From Paenibacillus_V sp046244365 (GTDB lineage Bacteria > Bacillota > Bacilli > Paenibacillales > NBRC-103111): a DNA stretch of 64,000 nt. The stretch spans positions 6,572,001 through 6,636,000 of the forward strand of contig NZ_CP176395.1 in assembly GCF_046244365.1 (NCBI RefSeq), given 5' to 3'. A model generated the notes under the pieces. The model searched no databases, had not been told where the DNA came from, and was given only the letters and a program-made list of their open reading frames with translations. Positions 24,712 through 32,723 of the stretch are shown here, one piece after another (the first letter of the stretch is position 1; every line of letters begins with the position of its first letter). Made by a program: the position numbers and the translations under genes.

Positions 24712-25992
24712 TTAATGAGCAAACTGTTCCTTCTCCGTAGAACCGGAGAGCGCTGTCGTAGCTGAGCTTCCTCCGGAAATGACGAGCGACACCTCATCGA
24801 AATATCCGGTTCCTACCTCGCGTTGATGGCGAGTCGCCTCGTAGCCTTTGGCTTCGCTGGCAAATTCGGCTTGCTGAAGCTCCGAGTATGCGGCCATTCC
24901 ACGGTCTTTGTACCTGCTGGCCAGTTCGAACATGCCGTGATTGAGTGAATGGAAGCCGGCCAAAGTAACGAATTGGAATTTGTAGCCGATTGCTCCGAGT
25001 TCCTGCTGGAATTTAGCGATGGTTGCGTCATCCAGCTTCTTCTTCCAGTTAAACGAAGGCGAACAATTGTAGGCGAGCGGTTTGCCGGGAAACTTGGCGT
25101 GGATCGCTTCGGCAAATATTTTAGCCTCCTCAAGATTCGGCTCCGATGTTTCGCACCAGATCAAATCGGCGTAAGGCGCGTAAGCCAACCCGCGGGAAAT
25201 CGCTTGCTCCAATCCGTCGTTGACGTAGAAAAAACCTTCCGGCGAACGCTCGCCTGTCAGGAACGGACGGTCGTTGTCATCGATGTCGCTGGTGATCAGC
25301 TTCGCCGCGTTCGCATCGGTTCTGGCGATCAGAACCGTTTCAACGCCCGCTACATCGGCGGCGAGCCGGGCTGCGACCAAATTGCGCACTGCCTGCTGAG
25401 TAGGTAGCAGTACTTTACCGCCCAAATGTCCGCATTTTTTCTCCGAAGAGAGCTGGTCCTCGAGATGGACGGCGGAGGCTCCGGCTTCGATCATCGCTTT
25501 CACCAGTTCGAATACGTTGAGCGGTCCCCCGAAGCCGGCTTCCGCGTCGGCAACGATCGGAAGGAAGAAATCGATGTCGCCTCTGCCTTCGGAATGTTGG
25601 ATCTGATCGGCGCGCTGCAGCGCTTGATTAATCCGTTTCACCACGTTCGGCACACTGTTGGCCGGGTACAAGCTTTGGTCCGGGTACATATGTCCGCTTA
25701 AATTGGCATCGGCCGCAACCTGCCAGCCGCTCAAATATATAGCCTTCAAACCCGCTTTGGCTTGCTGAACGGCTTGATTGCCCGTCAATGCGCCAAGCGC
25801 GTGAATATACGGTTCCGTGTGGAGCAGCTTCCACAATTTCTCGGCGCCTTTTTGAGCAAGCGTCTGCTCTACCAGAAGCGAACCGCGGAGACGAAGCACA
25901 TCCTCCGGCGTATACGGACGTTTCACGCCTTCAAAGCGTTTGGAGTTCCAGCCGGCTTGCAGTTGTTCGATTTGATTTTGCTTTGGATTCAT
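24712..25992 (-). CDS. aceA: Isocitrate lyase
   Basis: A 426-residue isocitrate lyase. The active-site motif KKCGHLGGKVLLP (catalytic Cys) is present, with DADLSGHMYPDQSLYP-like substrate region reading AADANLSGHMYPDQSLYP, LIARTDANAAKLI and YNCSPSFNWKKKL. It splits isocitrate to succinate and glyoxylate. The start is the ATG at 25992 with AGGGGAG nine bases before it; a 26-codon extension overlaps the small upstream gene and is unlikely. Cotranscribed with aceB and flanked by two small CxxC proteins. Confidence 0.96.
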   Translation of the reverse strand: MNPKQNQIEQLQAGWNSKRFEGVKRPYTPEDVLRLRGSLLVEQTLAQKGAEKLWKLLHTEPYIHALGALTGNQAVQQAKAGLKAIYLSGWQVAADANLSGHMYPDQSLYPANSVPNVVKRINQALQRADQIQHSEGRGDIDFFLPIVADAEAGFGGPLNVFELVKAMIEAGASAVHLEDQLSSEKKCGHLGGKVLLPTQQAVRNLVAARLAADVAGVETVLIARTDANAAKLITSDIDDNDRPFLTGERSPEGFFYVNDGLEQAISRGLAYAPYADLIWCETSEPNLEEAKIFAEAIHAKFPGKPLAYNCSPSFNWKKKLDDATIAKFQQELGAIGYKFQFVTLAGFHSLNHGMFELASRYKDRGMAAYSELQQAEFASEAKGYEATRHQREVGTGYFDEVSLVISGGSSATTALSGSTEKEQFAH

Positions 25993-26012
25993 TTCCATCA
26001 TCTCCCCTATGT

Positions 26013-26177
26013 TCATCTCGAATCGTCCAAATACCCGCTCCCGCCGCATACGGGACAGGTGTAGGGCCAATATCCGTCCCGGGCTGTTCCCTTATCCGTC
26101 CCTTCCATTCGATCCTGCTCTTCGCCGCTGCGATTATTGTCCAATTCCCCATTCCCGTGACAGATTAGACAGTCCAT
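26013..26177 (-). CDS. Tiny CxxC-CxxC protein upstream of aceA
   Basis: A 54-residue protein with a near-perfect ribosome site (GGAGGTGATCGTA then ATG at 26177). It reads MDCLICHGNGELDNN and ends CPVCGGSGYLDDSR: two CxxCxGxG knuckles like those of the DnaJ zinc domain, joined by an acidic linker. Its stop lies 20 bases before the aceA start and nothing separates them, so it is the first gene of the aceA-aceB transcript. No known family is assigned. Its small size means automated callers may miss it. Confidence 0.72.
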   Translation of the reverse strand: MDCLICHGNGELDNNRSGEEQDRMEGTDKGTARDGYWPYTCPVCGGSGYLDDSR

Positions 26178-26228
26178 TACGATCACCTCCGAGCGTCTGT
26201 ATTGATATATTGTAATTATAATTTATAT

Positions 26229-26260
26229 ATTGTATAACATTAATTATTCTGTTATGCAAT
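26229..26260 (-). promoter_or_regulatory. aceA promoter overlapped by a palindromic operator
   Basis: Arms ATTGTATAACA and (reverse complement) ATTGCATAACA match at 10 of 11 positions. On the minus strand the same DNA holds a -35-like TTGCAT, 17 bases, then TATACA/TACAAT as the -10 region. A protein bound here would cover the whole promoter. It lies 52 bases before the small CxxC gene. Confidence 0.6.
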
Positions 26261-26372
26261 ATTATTTTTATTTTTCATTTGTATTATAACATTAAATCTT
26301 TCGTATGATTGCCGGACGGCACTTTCGGCCGTTCGAGAGAAAGAACACCGATCGCACGAATACCGATATGTC

Positions 26373-26400
26373 AAAAAAACCCGCCAATAGATGGCGGGCT
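26373..26400 (-). terminator. Terminator of the ytoI gene
   Basis: Stem GCCCGCC / GGCGGGT around ATCTATT, then TTTTTTT on the minus strand, 42 bases after the ytoI stop. It separates ytoI from the aceA promoter. Confidence 0.8.
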
Positions 26401-26441
26401 TCGCATAATAGGTATTTTCCGGATTTACAGCTGTCTCCATG

Positions 26442-27773
26442 TTATAGAATACGTGCAGTAAACATAGCTCTCGCAACTCGCGTATCTTTACAAAAAATCT
26501 CGATATCGATCTTACAAAATTTACGGCTAAGTTCCACAATCGTCGGAACGATATCGATGACGTCGTCGATCTGTAACGGCACCAGAAAGTAGTTCGAGGA
26601 ACTATCCAAAATTAAATCGCCCTTATTATGATCCTGAACCGTTCGATATGCCGCTCTGGTCATTAAAGTAGACAGGATACCTTCGGATACCATTCCTTCA
26701 AAATTGGTCATTTGCGGCGTAACCGTTCCACGAAAACGTAACGACCCTTCCTTATCGCGCTGCTCCTCGAAACCCGACCATATTTGAGCCTCGAATATTT
26801 CTCCATTTTGCGGTTGCTGTTGGGTATATTGCATGGCTTTCATGACATCTTTTCGGCTGATCACCCCGATCATTTTTCCCGTCTCATCGGTTACCGGCAG
26901 CATTTCGATTCCTTCCCATACCATCGTATGGACGGCCGATGCAACGGAAGTTTTGGCGCTGATCGTCATTGGATTTTCGGTCATTAGCGTAGTGATTTTT
27001 TGGTTAAGTTTGGCCCCGATAATGTCTTTCGTCGTAATGATACCGATTGGTTGGGAATCTCCGTCGATAACAGGATAGCGGGTATGGGTCGTCTCCTCCA
27101 CCAGCTTTTGCATATCCTTCACCGTGCTTGATTCATGTAAAGAAAAAACCGGAGTTTCGTTTCTAATAATATCTCCGACCAACTTAATATGTTTTTTGAT
27201 CATTCTGTTCGCGATGGCGCGATTGATCATGGTCGCCACGGTAAACGTATCGTACGCACTGCCGATAATAGGCAAAGCAAGCTCGTCCGCCAGCTGCTTC
27301 ACTTCCGGAGACGTATCGAACCCGCCGGTAATGAGCACCCCCGCACCTTGGCCGAGCGCACACATATGCGCTTGTACGCGATTCCCCACGATCAGAAGGT
27401 TCTCGGGTTCGATGTATTTCAACATGGCTTCGAGCTGCATAGCGCCGATCACAAATTTGTTTAACGATTTATGCAGTCCTTCCGCCCCGCCTATCACGAC
27501 GCCTTCCACAACGTGTACAATTTCTCCGAACGTAAGCTTATCGATGTGATGGTCTTCTTTTTTTTCAACCCGAATCGTACCGATTCGTCTTTTCGTACTG
27601 ACGATTCCGATATTTTCGGCTTCTTTAATTGCGCGATAAGCGGTCCCCTCGCTAACATCCAGGTCTTGAGCGATTTGTCGAACGGACAGTCTCGTTCCGA
27701 CACTCAAAGACTCGATATAACGGGTGATTTGTTTATGTTTCGTATCAAGATCCGGATTATCCCAAGGCATCAT
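26442..27773 (-). CDS. ytoI: YtoI-type transcriptional regulator (HTH, DRTGG, CBS pair, hotdog)
   Basis: A 443-residue protein with an N-terminal winged helix (LSVRQIAQDLDVSEGTAYRAIKEA), a DRTGG domain (about 75-190), two CBS modules (about 195-315, with YPVIDGDSQPIGIITTKDI and MLPVTDETGKMIGVISRKDV) and a C-terminal hotdog/thioesterase-like domain (about 330-443). This order matches B. subtilis YtoI. CBS pairs usually bind adenine nucleotides, and hotdog domains acyl-CoA, so it may sense energy or acyl-CoA state. It sits directly upstream of the glyoxylate-shunt genes, and both promoters carry TGTTAT/ATAACA half-sites; control of aceA is inference. Confidence 0.85.
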   Translation of the reverse strand: MMPWDNPDLDTKHKQITRYIESLSVGTRLSVRQIAQDLDVSEGTAYRAIKEAENIGIVSTKRRIGTIRVEKKEDHHIDKLTFGEIVHVVEGVVIGGAEGLHKSLNKFVIGAMQLEAMLKYIEPENLLIVGNRVQAHMCALGQGAGVLITGGFDTSPEVKQLADELALPIIGSAYDTFTVATMINRAIANRMIKKHIKLVGDIIRNETPVFSLHESSTVKDMQKLVEETTHTRYPVIDGDSQPIGIITTKDIIGAKLNQKITTLMTENPMTISAKTSVASAVHTMVWEGIEMLPVTDETGKMIGVISRKDVMKAMQYTQQQPQNGEIFEAQIWSGFEEQRDKEGSLRFRGTVTPQMTNFEGMVSEGILSTLMTRAAYRTVQDHNKGDLILDSSSNYFLVPLQIDDVIDIVPTIVELSRKFCKIDIEIFCKDTRVARAMFTARIL

Positions 27774-27791
27774 TTGTCACCTCATCCAACC

Positions 27792-27841
27792 TGTTATATA
27801 CTGTATCAATAATTATATTACAACAGCATAACAAAATACAA
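27792..27841 (-). promoter_or_regulatory. ytoI promoter with TGTTAT / ATAACA half-sites
   Basis: On the minus strand TTGTAT (27841-27836), 18 bases, then TATAAT (27817-27812). ATAACA at 27828-27833 lies in the spacer and TGTTAT at 27792-27797 downstream, the same half-site that forms the aceA operator. Confidence 0.55.
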
Positions 27842-27882
27842 TTTTGAGTCCACTCCCCCGGGAGCAGTCAAAACGCTAGTAA

Positions 27883-28092
27883 AGATGCCGGAACCCGGAT
27901 TTCCGTCCGGAGATGCTTCGGGAGCTGCTATACGAGGATCGGGCGCTGATCGACGGCTGGGATAAAAACATGTCGATCTACCGGCTGGAGGATTGGCCTT
28001 ACTTCAACCGGATTTGGCATGGCTCGGTACTTAGAAGGAATTTGAGCGGGAATCATTCTTCGAAGCTTAAACGGCGCATCCCCTTGTTCTAA
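27883..28092 (+). pseudogene. C-terminal gene remnant or very small protein
   Basis: An open plus frame of about 70 codons with protein-like content: PEMLRELLYEDRALIDGW and YRLEDWPYFNRIWHGSVL. The only ATG (27913, 59 residues) has no clear ribosome site, and the frame is closed upstream by TAA at 27880. It ends inside a good plus-strand terminator. It reads like the tail of a larger deleted gene. The family is not recognised. Confidence 0.4.
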
Positions 28093-28113
28093 GGAGATGC
28101 GCCGTTTCTTTTA
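28068..28113 (+). terminator. Strong plus-strand terminator
   Basis: AAACGGCGCATC pairs with GATGCGCCGTTT and is followed by CTTTT. It overlaps the end of the 59-codon remnant. Confidence 0.75.
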
Positions 28114-28226
28114 CATGCTACATGACGATATCTTCACTAATCTGTGAATCTGCATTACTAAGCTCACTGTAGGCTTCACTATCTTTTTTACTGTACCACT
28201 CTTCAGGCGAGTAGCCGCAAATTTGG

Positions 28227-29123
28227 CTACACGCCCCACTCCTTGCGCGCTTCCGCCACCGGCTTGAACGGCGTTAAGCCCCATGCGTAATGGCCCTTCG
28301 GCTTTTTGCCGACCCAGCGCTCGTCTACCGGCTCCGAAGCCAGCTGGTAGCGCGTATCGGAGCTGATCCGGAACCGGTTGGTCGTGTTGTTGAGCGAAGC
28401 ATGCATCATAAACATGCCGAATATGATCGCATCCCCGGCTTGAAACTCCGTCGTCGCCCATTGTCCCCCGTAGGTGTCCACGATTTCCACCGGGTCGTCG
28501 GAGAACCAGCCGGTCGCCACGTTATCGCGGTCGACGTCCATTTGCCCGTACGTTTGCTTGATTTTCTCGTAAGATTGCGAACCTAAGAGCATGGCAAGCG
28601 TTCCGAGCTCGAGAGGAATGTCACTGAAAGGCGTCCACATCGTGTATACGTCCTTCGTTCCGCGTCCCATGTAGACGATATCGTAATGAGCGCCGGTATT
28701 GCCGCCTTTGGCGATCGCCCGAGGCCATTTGTAGTCGTACGTCATGGCCGGTCCGCCAAGAAGCCGATCGAAGAACGCGAACACCTTCGGCGAGTTGACG
28801 ACGTTCAGAAAATGCGGGAATTCCTCCTGCAGATCGTCTGCGCTTTTGCCCCACATGCCGCCTTTGTTTTCGGGCCCGATTACGCCGTCCTCGATCGGCG
28901 CTTCAGGATCCAGCTTGCCTGACGCTTGCAGCGCGCGCAGAAACTCCATTCTGGCGGAAAGCACATCTTCGCGATTATGAAAACCGCGGATAAGCAAGTA
29001 GCCATCCTCCTGCAAACGCCGGCGAAGCGCTTCCGTATCCTCCAAAATATCGTTCGAGCTGCGAAGCTCCGTCATGTATTTCCCGCCCATTTCGAGCTCG
29101 CGGTTACCGATTTGCACTTTCAT
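28227..29123 (-). CDS. Phytanoyl-CoA dioxygenase (PhyH) family protein
   Basis: A 298-residue Fe(II)/2-oxoglutarate oxygenase. The facial triad is visible: His 146 and Asp 148 in GAHYDIVYMG, His 241 in MFMMHASLNN, and an Arg a few residues on (TNRFRISSDTRYQ) for 2-oxoglutarate. Bacterial members hydroxylate small molecules of secondary metabolism or nutrient acquisition; the substrate here is unknown. It follows an AraC regulator by 131 bases on the same strand, which probably controls it. Confidence 0.88.
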   Translation of the reverse strand: MKVQIGNRELEMGGKYMTELRSSNDILEDTEALRRRLQEDGYLLIRGFHNREDVLSARMEFLRALQASGKLDPEAPIEDGVIGPENKGGMWGKSADDLQEEFPHFLNVVNSPKVFAFFDRLLGGPAMTYDYKWPRAIAKGGNTGAHYDIVYMGRGTKDVYTMWTPFSDIPLELGTLAMLLGSQSYEKIKQTYGQMDVDRDNVATGWFSDDPVEIVDTYGGQWATTEFQAGDAIIFGMFMMHASLNNTTNRFRISSDTRYQLASEPVDERWVGKKPKGHYAWGLTPFKPVAEARKEWGV

Positions 29124-29254
29124 CGTCGTTTCCCCTTCCTCAATCTGAAGTGTTCTTGCTTACTTCAAGAATAAAGAAACGGCGGACCAAAGTCGTTAGC
29201 GAAAACCGGACACCATTTACGCAAAACCGTACCGTTTGCCGCAGACGTCTACGG

Positions 29255-30052
29255 TCAATGGTGGAACAGCCGCTGATTTTTGCGCCAGTCCGACGGCGAC
29301 AGGCTCTCCAGCTTTTTGAACCATGCGGAAAAGGAGTGCAGCTGCGTAAAGCCGATCGACTCCGCGATCGCCTGCATGTCCTTCTCCGTCGAGCTAAGCA
29401 GCCACTTCGCCTCCGTCAGCTTGCACTGCTGCTGAAATTGCTTGGGCGTCATGCCGAACACCTTGTTGAACCTCTTGCGGAAGCCTTCCTCCGATAGTCC
29501 GGCCATTTCCGCCAGATCGGCGATCTGCAGCCCGCTATGCAGATGTTCTCGGATATAATCCGCAATATGCGCTATCGACAACGCCTGCTGATCCGCTTGG
29601 GAATGCTCCGAAATGAACAGAAGCAGCATCCTCAGCCATGCCGTATAATTAAGCTCCGGCTCCTTCAGAGGAGAAGCCGTCACGCGAAGCCATTGCCGAA
29701 AAAGCAGCTCATACTGCTCCTGATTGAAATGCGAGAACGTGATGATCGTCGGTTCCGCATTCCGGATCAGCCGGTCAAATAGTTTGCGGATGTCCGCAGG
29801 CAGCCCGTCCGCAAGAATGACGCCGAAACGGATCGGCGTCACGGCATGAAACGAATGCGAAATGTCCGAAGGGATAAGGACGGTTTGCCCTGCGCTTACT
29901 CCTATTTCGCAGTCACCCGTGCGGAAGACGCCGCTTCCTTCTAGTATGTTCGTAATTTCCAGGCTGGCATGCCGAAAAAAATCCGGGTCCCCCCAGTCTT
30001 TTCCATGCGTGCCGATAAAGCTTCTAATATTCAGCCGCTCCGTCGCCGTCAC
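29255..30052 (-). CDS. AraC-family transcriptional regulator
   Basis: A 265-residue protein with an N-terminal cupin sensor (SLEITNILEGSGVFRTG, GQTVLIPSDISHSFH) and C-terminal AraC helix-turn-helix pair (LQIADLAEMAGLSEEGFRKRF and MQAIAESIGFTQLHSFSAWF). The start is a GTG at 30052 behind GGAGGG. This layout senses a small ligand and regulates nearby genes; the downstream PhyH-family gene is the obvious candidate. Confidence 0.92.
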   Translation of the reverse strand: MTATERLNIRSFIGTHGKDWGDPDFFRHASLEITNILEGSGVFRTGDCEIGVSAGQTVLIPSDISHSFHAVTPIRFGVILADGLPADIRKLFDRLIRNAEPTIITFSHFNQEQYELLFRQWLRVTASPLKEPELNYTAWLRMLLLFISEHSQADQQALSIAHIADYIREHLHSGLQIADLAEMAGLSEEGFRKRFNKVFGMTPKQFQQQCKLTEAKWLLSSTEKDMQAIAESIGFTQLHSFSAWFKKLESLSPSDWRKNQRLFHH

Positions 30053-30168
30053 CAGGCTTCCCTCCAGCCGGTTCTTTTGGACTCATGGTAGCATATCCCG
30101 GGCCGGCACGCCAACGGCAACAATGGCAATCGTCCGTTTGCGGCGTGTGCAGCGAGCGTCTCAGCAAG

Positions 30169-30204
30169 AAAATCCCCGTTCAGCCGAGGCCGGACGGGGA
30201 TTTT
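30169..30204 (-). terminator. Terminator after the LamG-EEP gene
   Basis: AAAATCCCCGT pairs with ACGGGGATTTT across a GC-rich loop; nearly symmetrical, so it may work in both directions. Confidence 0.75.
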
Positions 30205-30269
30205 GATTGCTTGTGCCAAGGAATCTGCAGTAACCGGAACCGGAACGTTCTCCAATCCGCAAGCAGCCG

Positions 30270-31775
30270 TTATTCCGATACCCGAAACGTCGTTACGACA
30301 GCCGCATGATCGGACGGAAAACTGACCGGATGCGTATCGATCACCCGGGAGCCTGAGGCTTGCAGCTTCGCGCCTTTGTAATAGATATAGTCGATTCTGT
30401 CCTGCATGCTCTCCTTGAAACGAGGCGACCAAGTAAAGCCGGGCTCTTGCACAGGATCGTCATGCACTTCCCGGAACGAATCCTTATAGCCGCTGTCCGC
30501 GAGCAGCTTGCTGACCGGCCATTCCACGGCGTAGCCGTTGTGATGCGACGCCGACGCTTCCGTCCAATCGAGGTGAGAGCCGTTGTTGTAGTCGCCGCAT
30601 AGAAGCACCGGCGTATCGTCGGCTTCCCACGTAACGGCGCCGAGCTCTGCGAGAATCGCTTGCATCTCGGCAAGCCGTTTGTCCCGTTCGCCTTCCATAA
30701 TGGCAGCAAGCGGCATCCGCTCCGGCTTCAGGAAGTCGCTCCAGTAATCGGGCAACCAGTGCAGCCACAGAGACGAAACGACGATGCGCTGCCGATCACT
30801 TAGGCGAATGCCCGCCAGCCCGCAGTGGAACGACACGAACACCGGCCGCGTTTCCTCGATCGGGTAGCGGGACAGGATCGATAGATTCGTGCTGCTCAAG
30901 TACATATAATACCCGAGCGCATCGGCGATGCGCGGCCCGGAGCCGTACGTTTCCTGCAGGCAAACGATATCCGCATCCACTTCCCTGATCAGGTCCACGA
31001 CCCGCGCTGGGCCTGTCTCTCTGCCCGTCTCGTTGCCTCCGTGCCAAATGTTGAAGCTCATCACCTTCAGCTCCGAGACGATGCCGTCCTGCTTCGAGCT
31101 TGCCTCGCGTCCGGCAGCCGCGAGCTCCCCGTTTGGCTCCTCCGACCGGGCGGCGGCAAAATCGCGTTCTACCTCGTCGTCCGTCAACCGGCAAGCGTAA
31201 ACGTCCATCGGCCCGATCATGCCGTTAAACGTATGCCATTCGCTTAAATCGCCTTGCGGCTTGCCGCCGATCGACAGCTGCAGAGACGCGTTTATCGCGG
31301 GTACCTTCTCCGTGTTATAGATCGCGACGTTGCGGCCGTCATAGTACAAGCGGGCCTCCTTCGTTCGGCCGCCATAGACGAAGGCAAGCTGATGCCACCC
31401 GCCGTCCCGTATGGATTGCCGAACCGGTGTCGGCCGATAATCGTAACGCTCTGCCCCGTTCGAGGCCGTCCAATACCAGGCGCCGTTTTCTTGAATGCCC
31501 AGTTTCCAGCCCGATTCCTTCTCGTCCCGTATGTCATAGGCCGCAACAAACTCATAGGCTTCCCAGGAATCGGGAGCGCCTTTCACCCATATCCTGACGG
31601 AAAAATCCGCTTCGTGTCCCTCGATTGGATTGTCTACGGCTAGCGGGATGCGGTTTGCCACCTCCAGTGTAAAATCGAGCGCGCTACCGCCGGGCGCCTC
31701 CTCTTGCACCGCCTGTTCGTATGAAGCAGGGTCAAGCGCAAAAGCCGGCTCCGGTGTTGCTTTCTTTGGCATCAT
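30270..31775 (-). CDS. LamG-like domain fused to an endonuclease/exonuclease/phosphatase domain
   Basis: About 501 residues. The N-terminal half (about 15-210) is a concanavalin/LamG-type jelly roll (FSVRIWVKGAPDSWEAYEF, GGWHQLAFVYGG, AINASLQLSIGG). The C-terminal half is an EEP-fold metallohydrolase: LKVMSFNIWHGG, IVCLQETYG, LLCGDYNNGSHLDW and FPSDHAAVVTTF. No signal peptide or anchor is seen, odd for a carbohydrate-binding-type domain. The start is the ATG pair at 31775 behind TGGAGGAAACC. It follows the DeoR regulator by 34 bases, so it is probably in the same transcript. Target could be a phosphodiester or sphingomyelin-like substrate; unknown. Confidence 0.82.
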   Translation of the reverse strand: MMPKKATPEPAFALDPASYEQAVQEEAPGGSALDFTLEVANRIPLAVDNPIEGHEADFSVRIWVKGAPDSWEAYEFVAAYDIRDEKESGWKLGIQENGAWYWTASNGAERYDYRPTPVRQSIRDGGWHQLAFVYGGRTKEARLYYDGRNVAIYNTEKVPAINASLQLSIGGKPQGDLSEWHTFNGMIGPMDVYACRLTDDEVERDFAAARSEEPNGELAAAGREASSKQDGIVSELKVMSFNIWHGGNETGRETGPARVVDLIREVDADIVCLQETYGSGPRIADALGYYMYLSSTNLSILSRYPIEETRPVFVSFHCGLAGIRLSDRQRIVVSSLWLHWLPDYWSDFLKPERMPLAAIMEGERDKRLAEMQAILAELGAVTWEADDTPVLLCGDYNNGSHLDWTEASASHHNGYAVEWPVSKLLADSGYKDSFREVHDDPVQEPGFTWSPRFKESMQDRIDYIYYKGAKLQASGSRVIDTHPVSFPSDHAAVVTTFRVSE

Positions 31776-31809
31776 GGTTTCCTCCAGCCTCCGGTTTCCT
31801 GCGGTTTCC

Positions 31810-32577
31810 TTACGGATGAACGATTTCGATTCCATGTTCCCCGTACGCTCTCACTATATCCTTATTGATTTTGGAGTCCGTTACGAAGCATTCCACCTCG
31901 GCGCAGTCGCAAACCTTTAACAGCGAGACCGTATCGAATTTGCTGCTTGCTCCCAGCGCGATGGTTTTCTGCGCATTTCTGTGCATCGCCTTCTGCAGCG
32001 ACACCTCGCCGATCCCGTAGCTTGTAATTCCTTTGGCTAGCGACACTCCGCCCATGCTCATAAAGAAGGTATCCACATGGAATTGCGAAATGAACGCTTC
32101 CGCCATGTCTCCGACAATGCTGCGCTCGTCGCTCCGCACAAGACCGCCGGCTAAAATAATCCGGTAGTGCGGCATGTCGATCAGCTCGTTCAGGATGCGG
32201 AGCGAGTTCGTCACGACGGTCAGCCGTTCCACCCTCGACTTGAGCGCCTTGGCGAAACGTTCGTTCGTCGTGCTTGCGTCCAGCGCGATTGAATCGTCCT
32301 CGGAGACGTATGTGACGGCGATTTCGGCCAGTTCGTTTTTTTCCTCCAGCTGTTCGATTTCGCGCTCCGCATAGGGGATTTCCTCTCCCAGCCCCGGTTC
32401 GGCGGCGACTGCCCCGCCATGGACCCGCTTCAACAAGCCTTCGCACTCGAGATGTTCCAAATCCCTTCTGATCGTCTCCGTCGATACTTCGAACAGCTCA
32501 ACGAGCTCGGACGCCTTAACCGATTGCTCGCGCTGCAGCTTCCGTACGATGGCTTTGTGCCTCTCCTGAGCAAACAT
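31810..32577 (-). CDS. DeoR-family transcriptional regulator
   Basis: A 255-residue repressor. N-terminal helix-turn-helix VKASELVELFEVSTETIRRDLEHLECEGLLKRVHGG is the DeoR signature (seen in parts); the C-terminal ISOCOT sensor domain has LDASTTNERFAKAL and ITSYGIGEVSLQKAMHRNAQKTIALG. Such proteins respond to phosphorylated sugars. Start ATG behind GGAGGTGTGAAGC. TGTGT-rich repeats upstream may be its operator. Confidence 0.93.
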   Translation of the reverse strand: MFAQERHKAIVRKLQREQSVKASELVELFEVSTETIRRDLEHLECEGLLKRVHGGAVAAEPGLGEEIPYAEREIEQLEEKNELAEIAVTYVSEDDSIALDASTTNERFAKALKSRVERLTVVTNSLRILNELIDMPHYRIILAGGLVRSDERSIVGDMAEAFISQFHVDTFFMSMGGVSLAKGITSYGIGEVSLQKAMHRNAQKTIALGASSKFDTVSLLKVCDCAEVECFVTDSKINKDIVRAYGEHGIEIVHP

Positions 32578-32619
32578 GCTTCACACCTCCGCAAAATTCC
32601 TTTCATCCGTCACAATCCC

Positions 32620-32663
32620 TACACATAAACACAATTACACACATTTTACCACACATATACACA
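32620..32663 (-). promoter_or_regulatory. TGTGT-repeat region, candidate DeoR operator
   Basis: The minus strand carries repeated TGTGT/TATGTGT units (TGTGTATATGTGTGG, TGTGTGTAATTGTGTTTATG) directly before the deoR-family gene. Repeated short direct units are common in DeoR operators. Confidence 0.4.
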
Positions 32664-32693
32664 AAAAAGCACCCGGAGCGCCCCTTTTTTTTG
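32663..32693 (-). terminator. Weak terminator after the single-domain EEP gene
   Basis: On the minus strand an A-rich run, a short GC stem with wobble pairs around TCCGG, and TTTTTT. Plausible, not strong. Confidence 0.4.
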
Positions 32694-32723
32694 GGATACG
32701 CACGGATGCTTGGCATCATGCCT

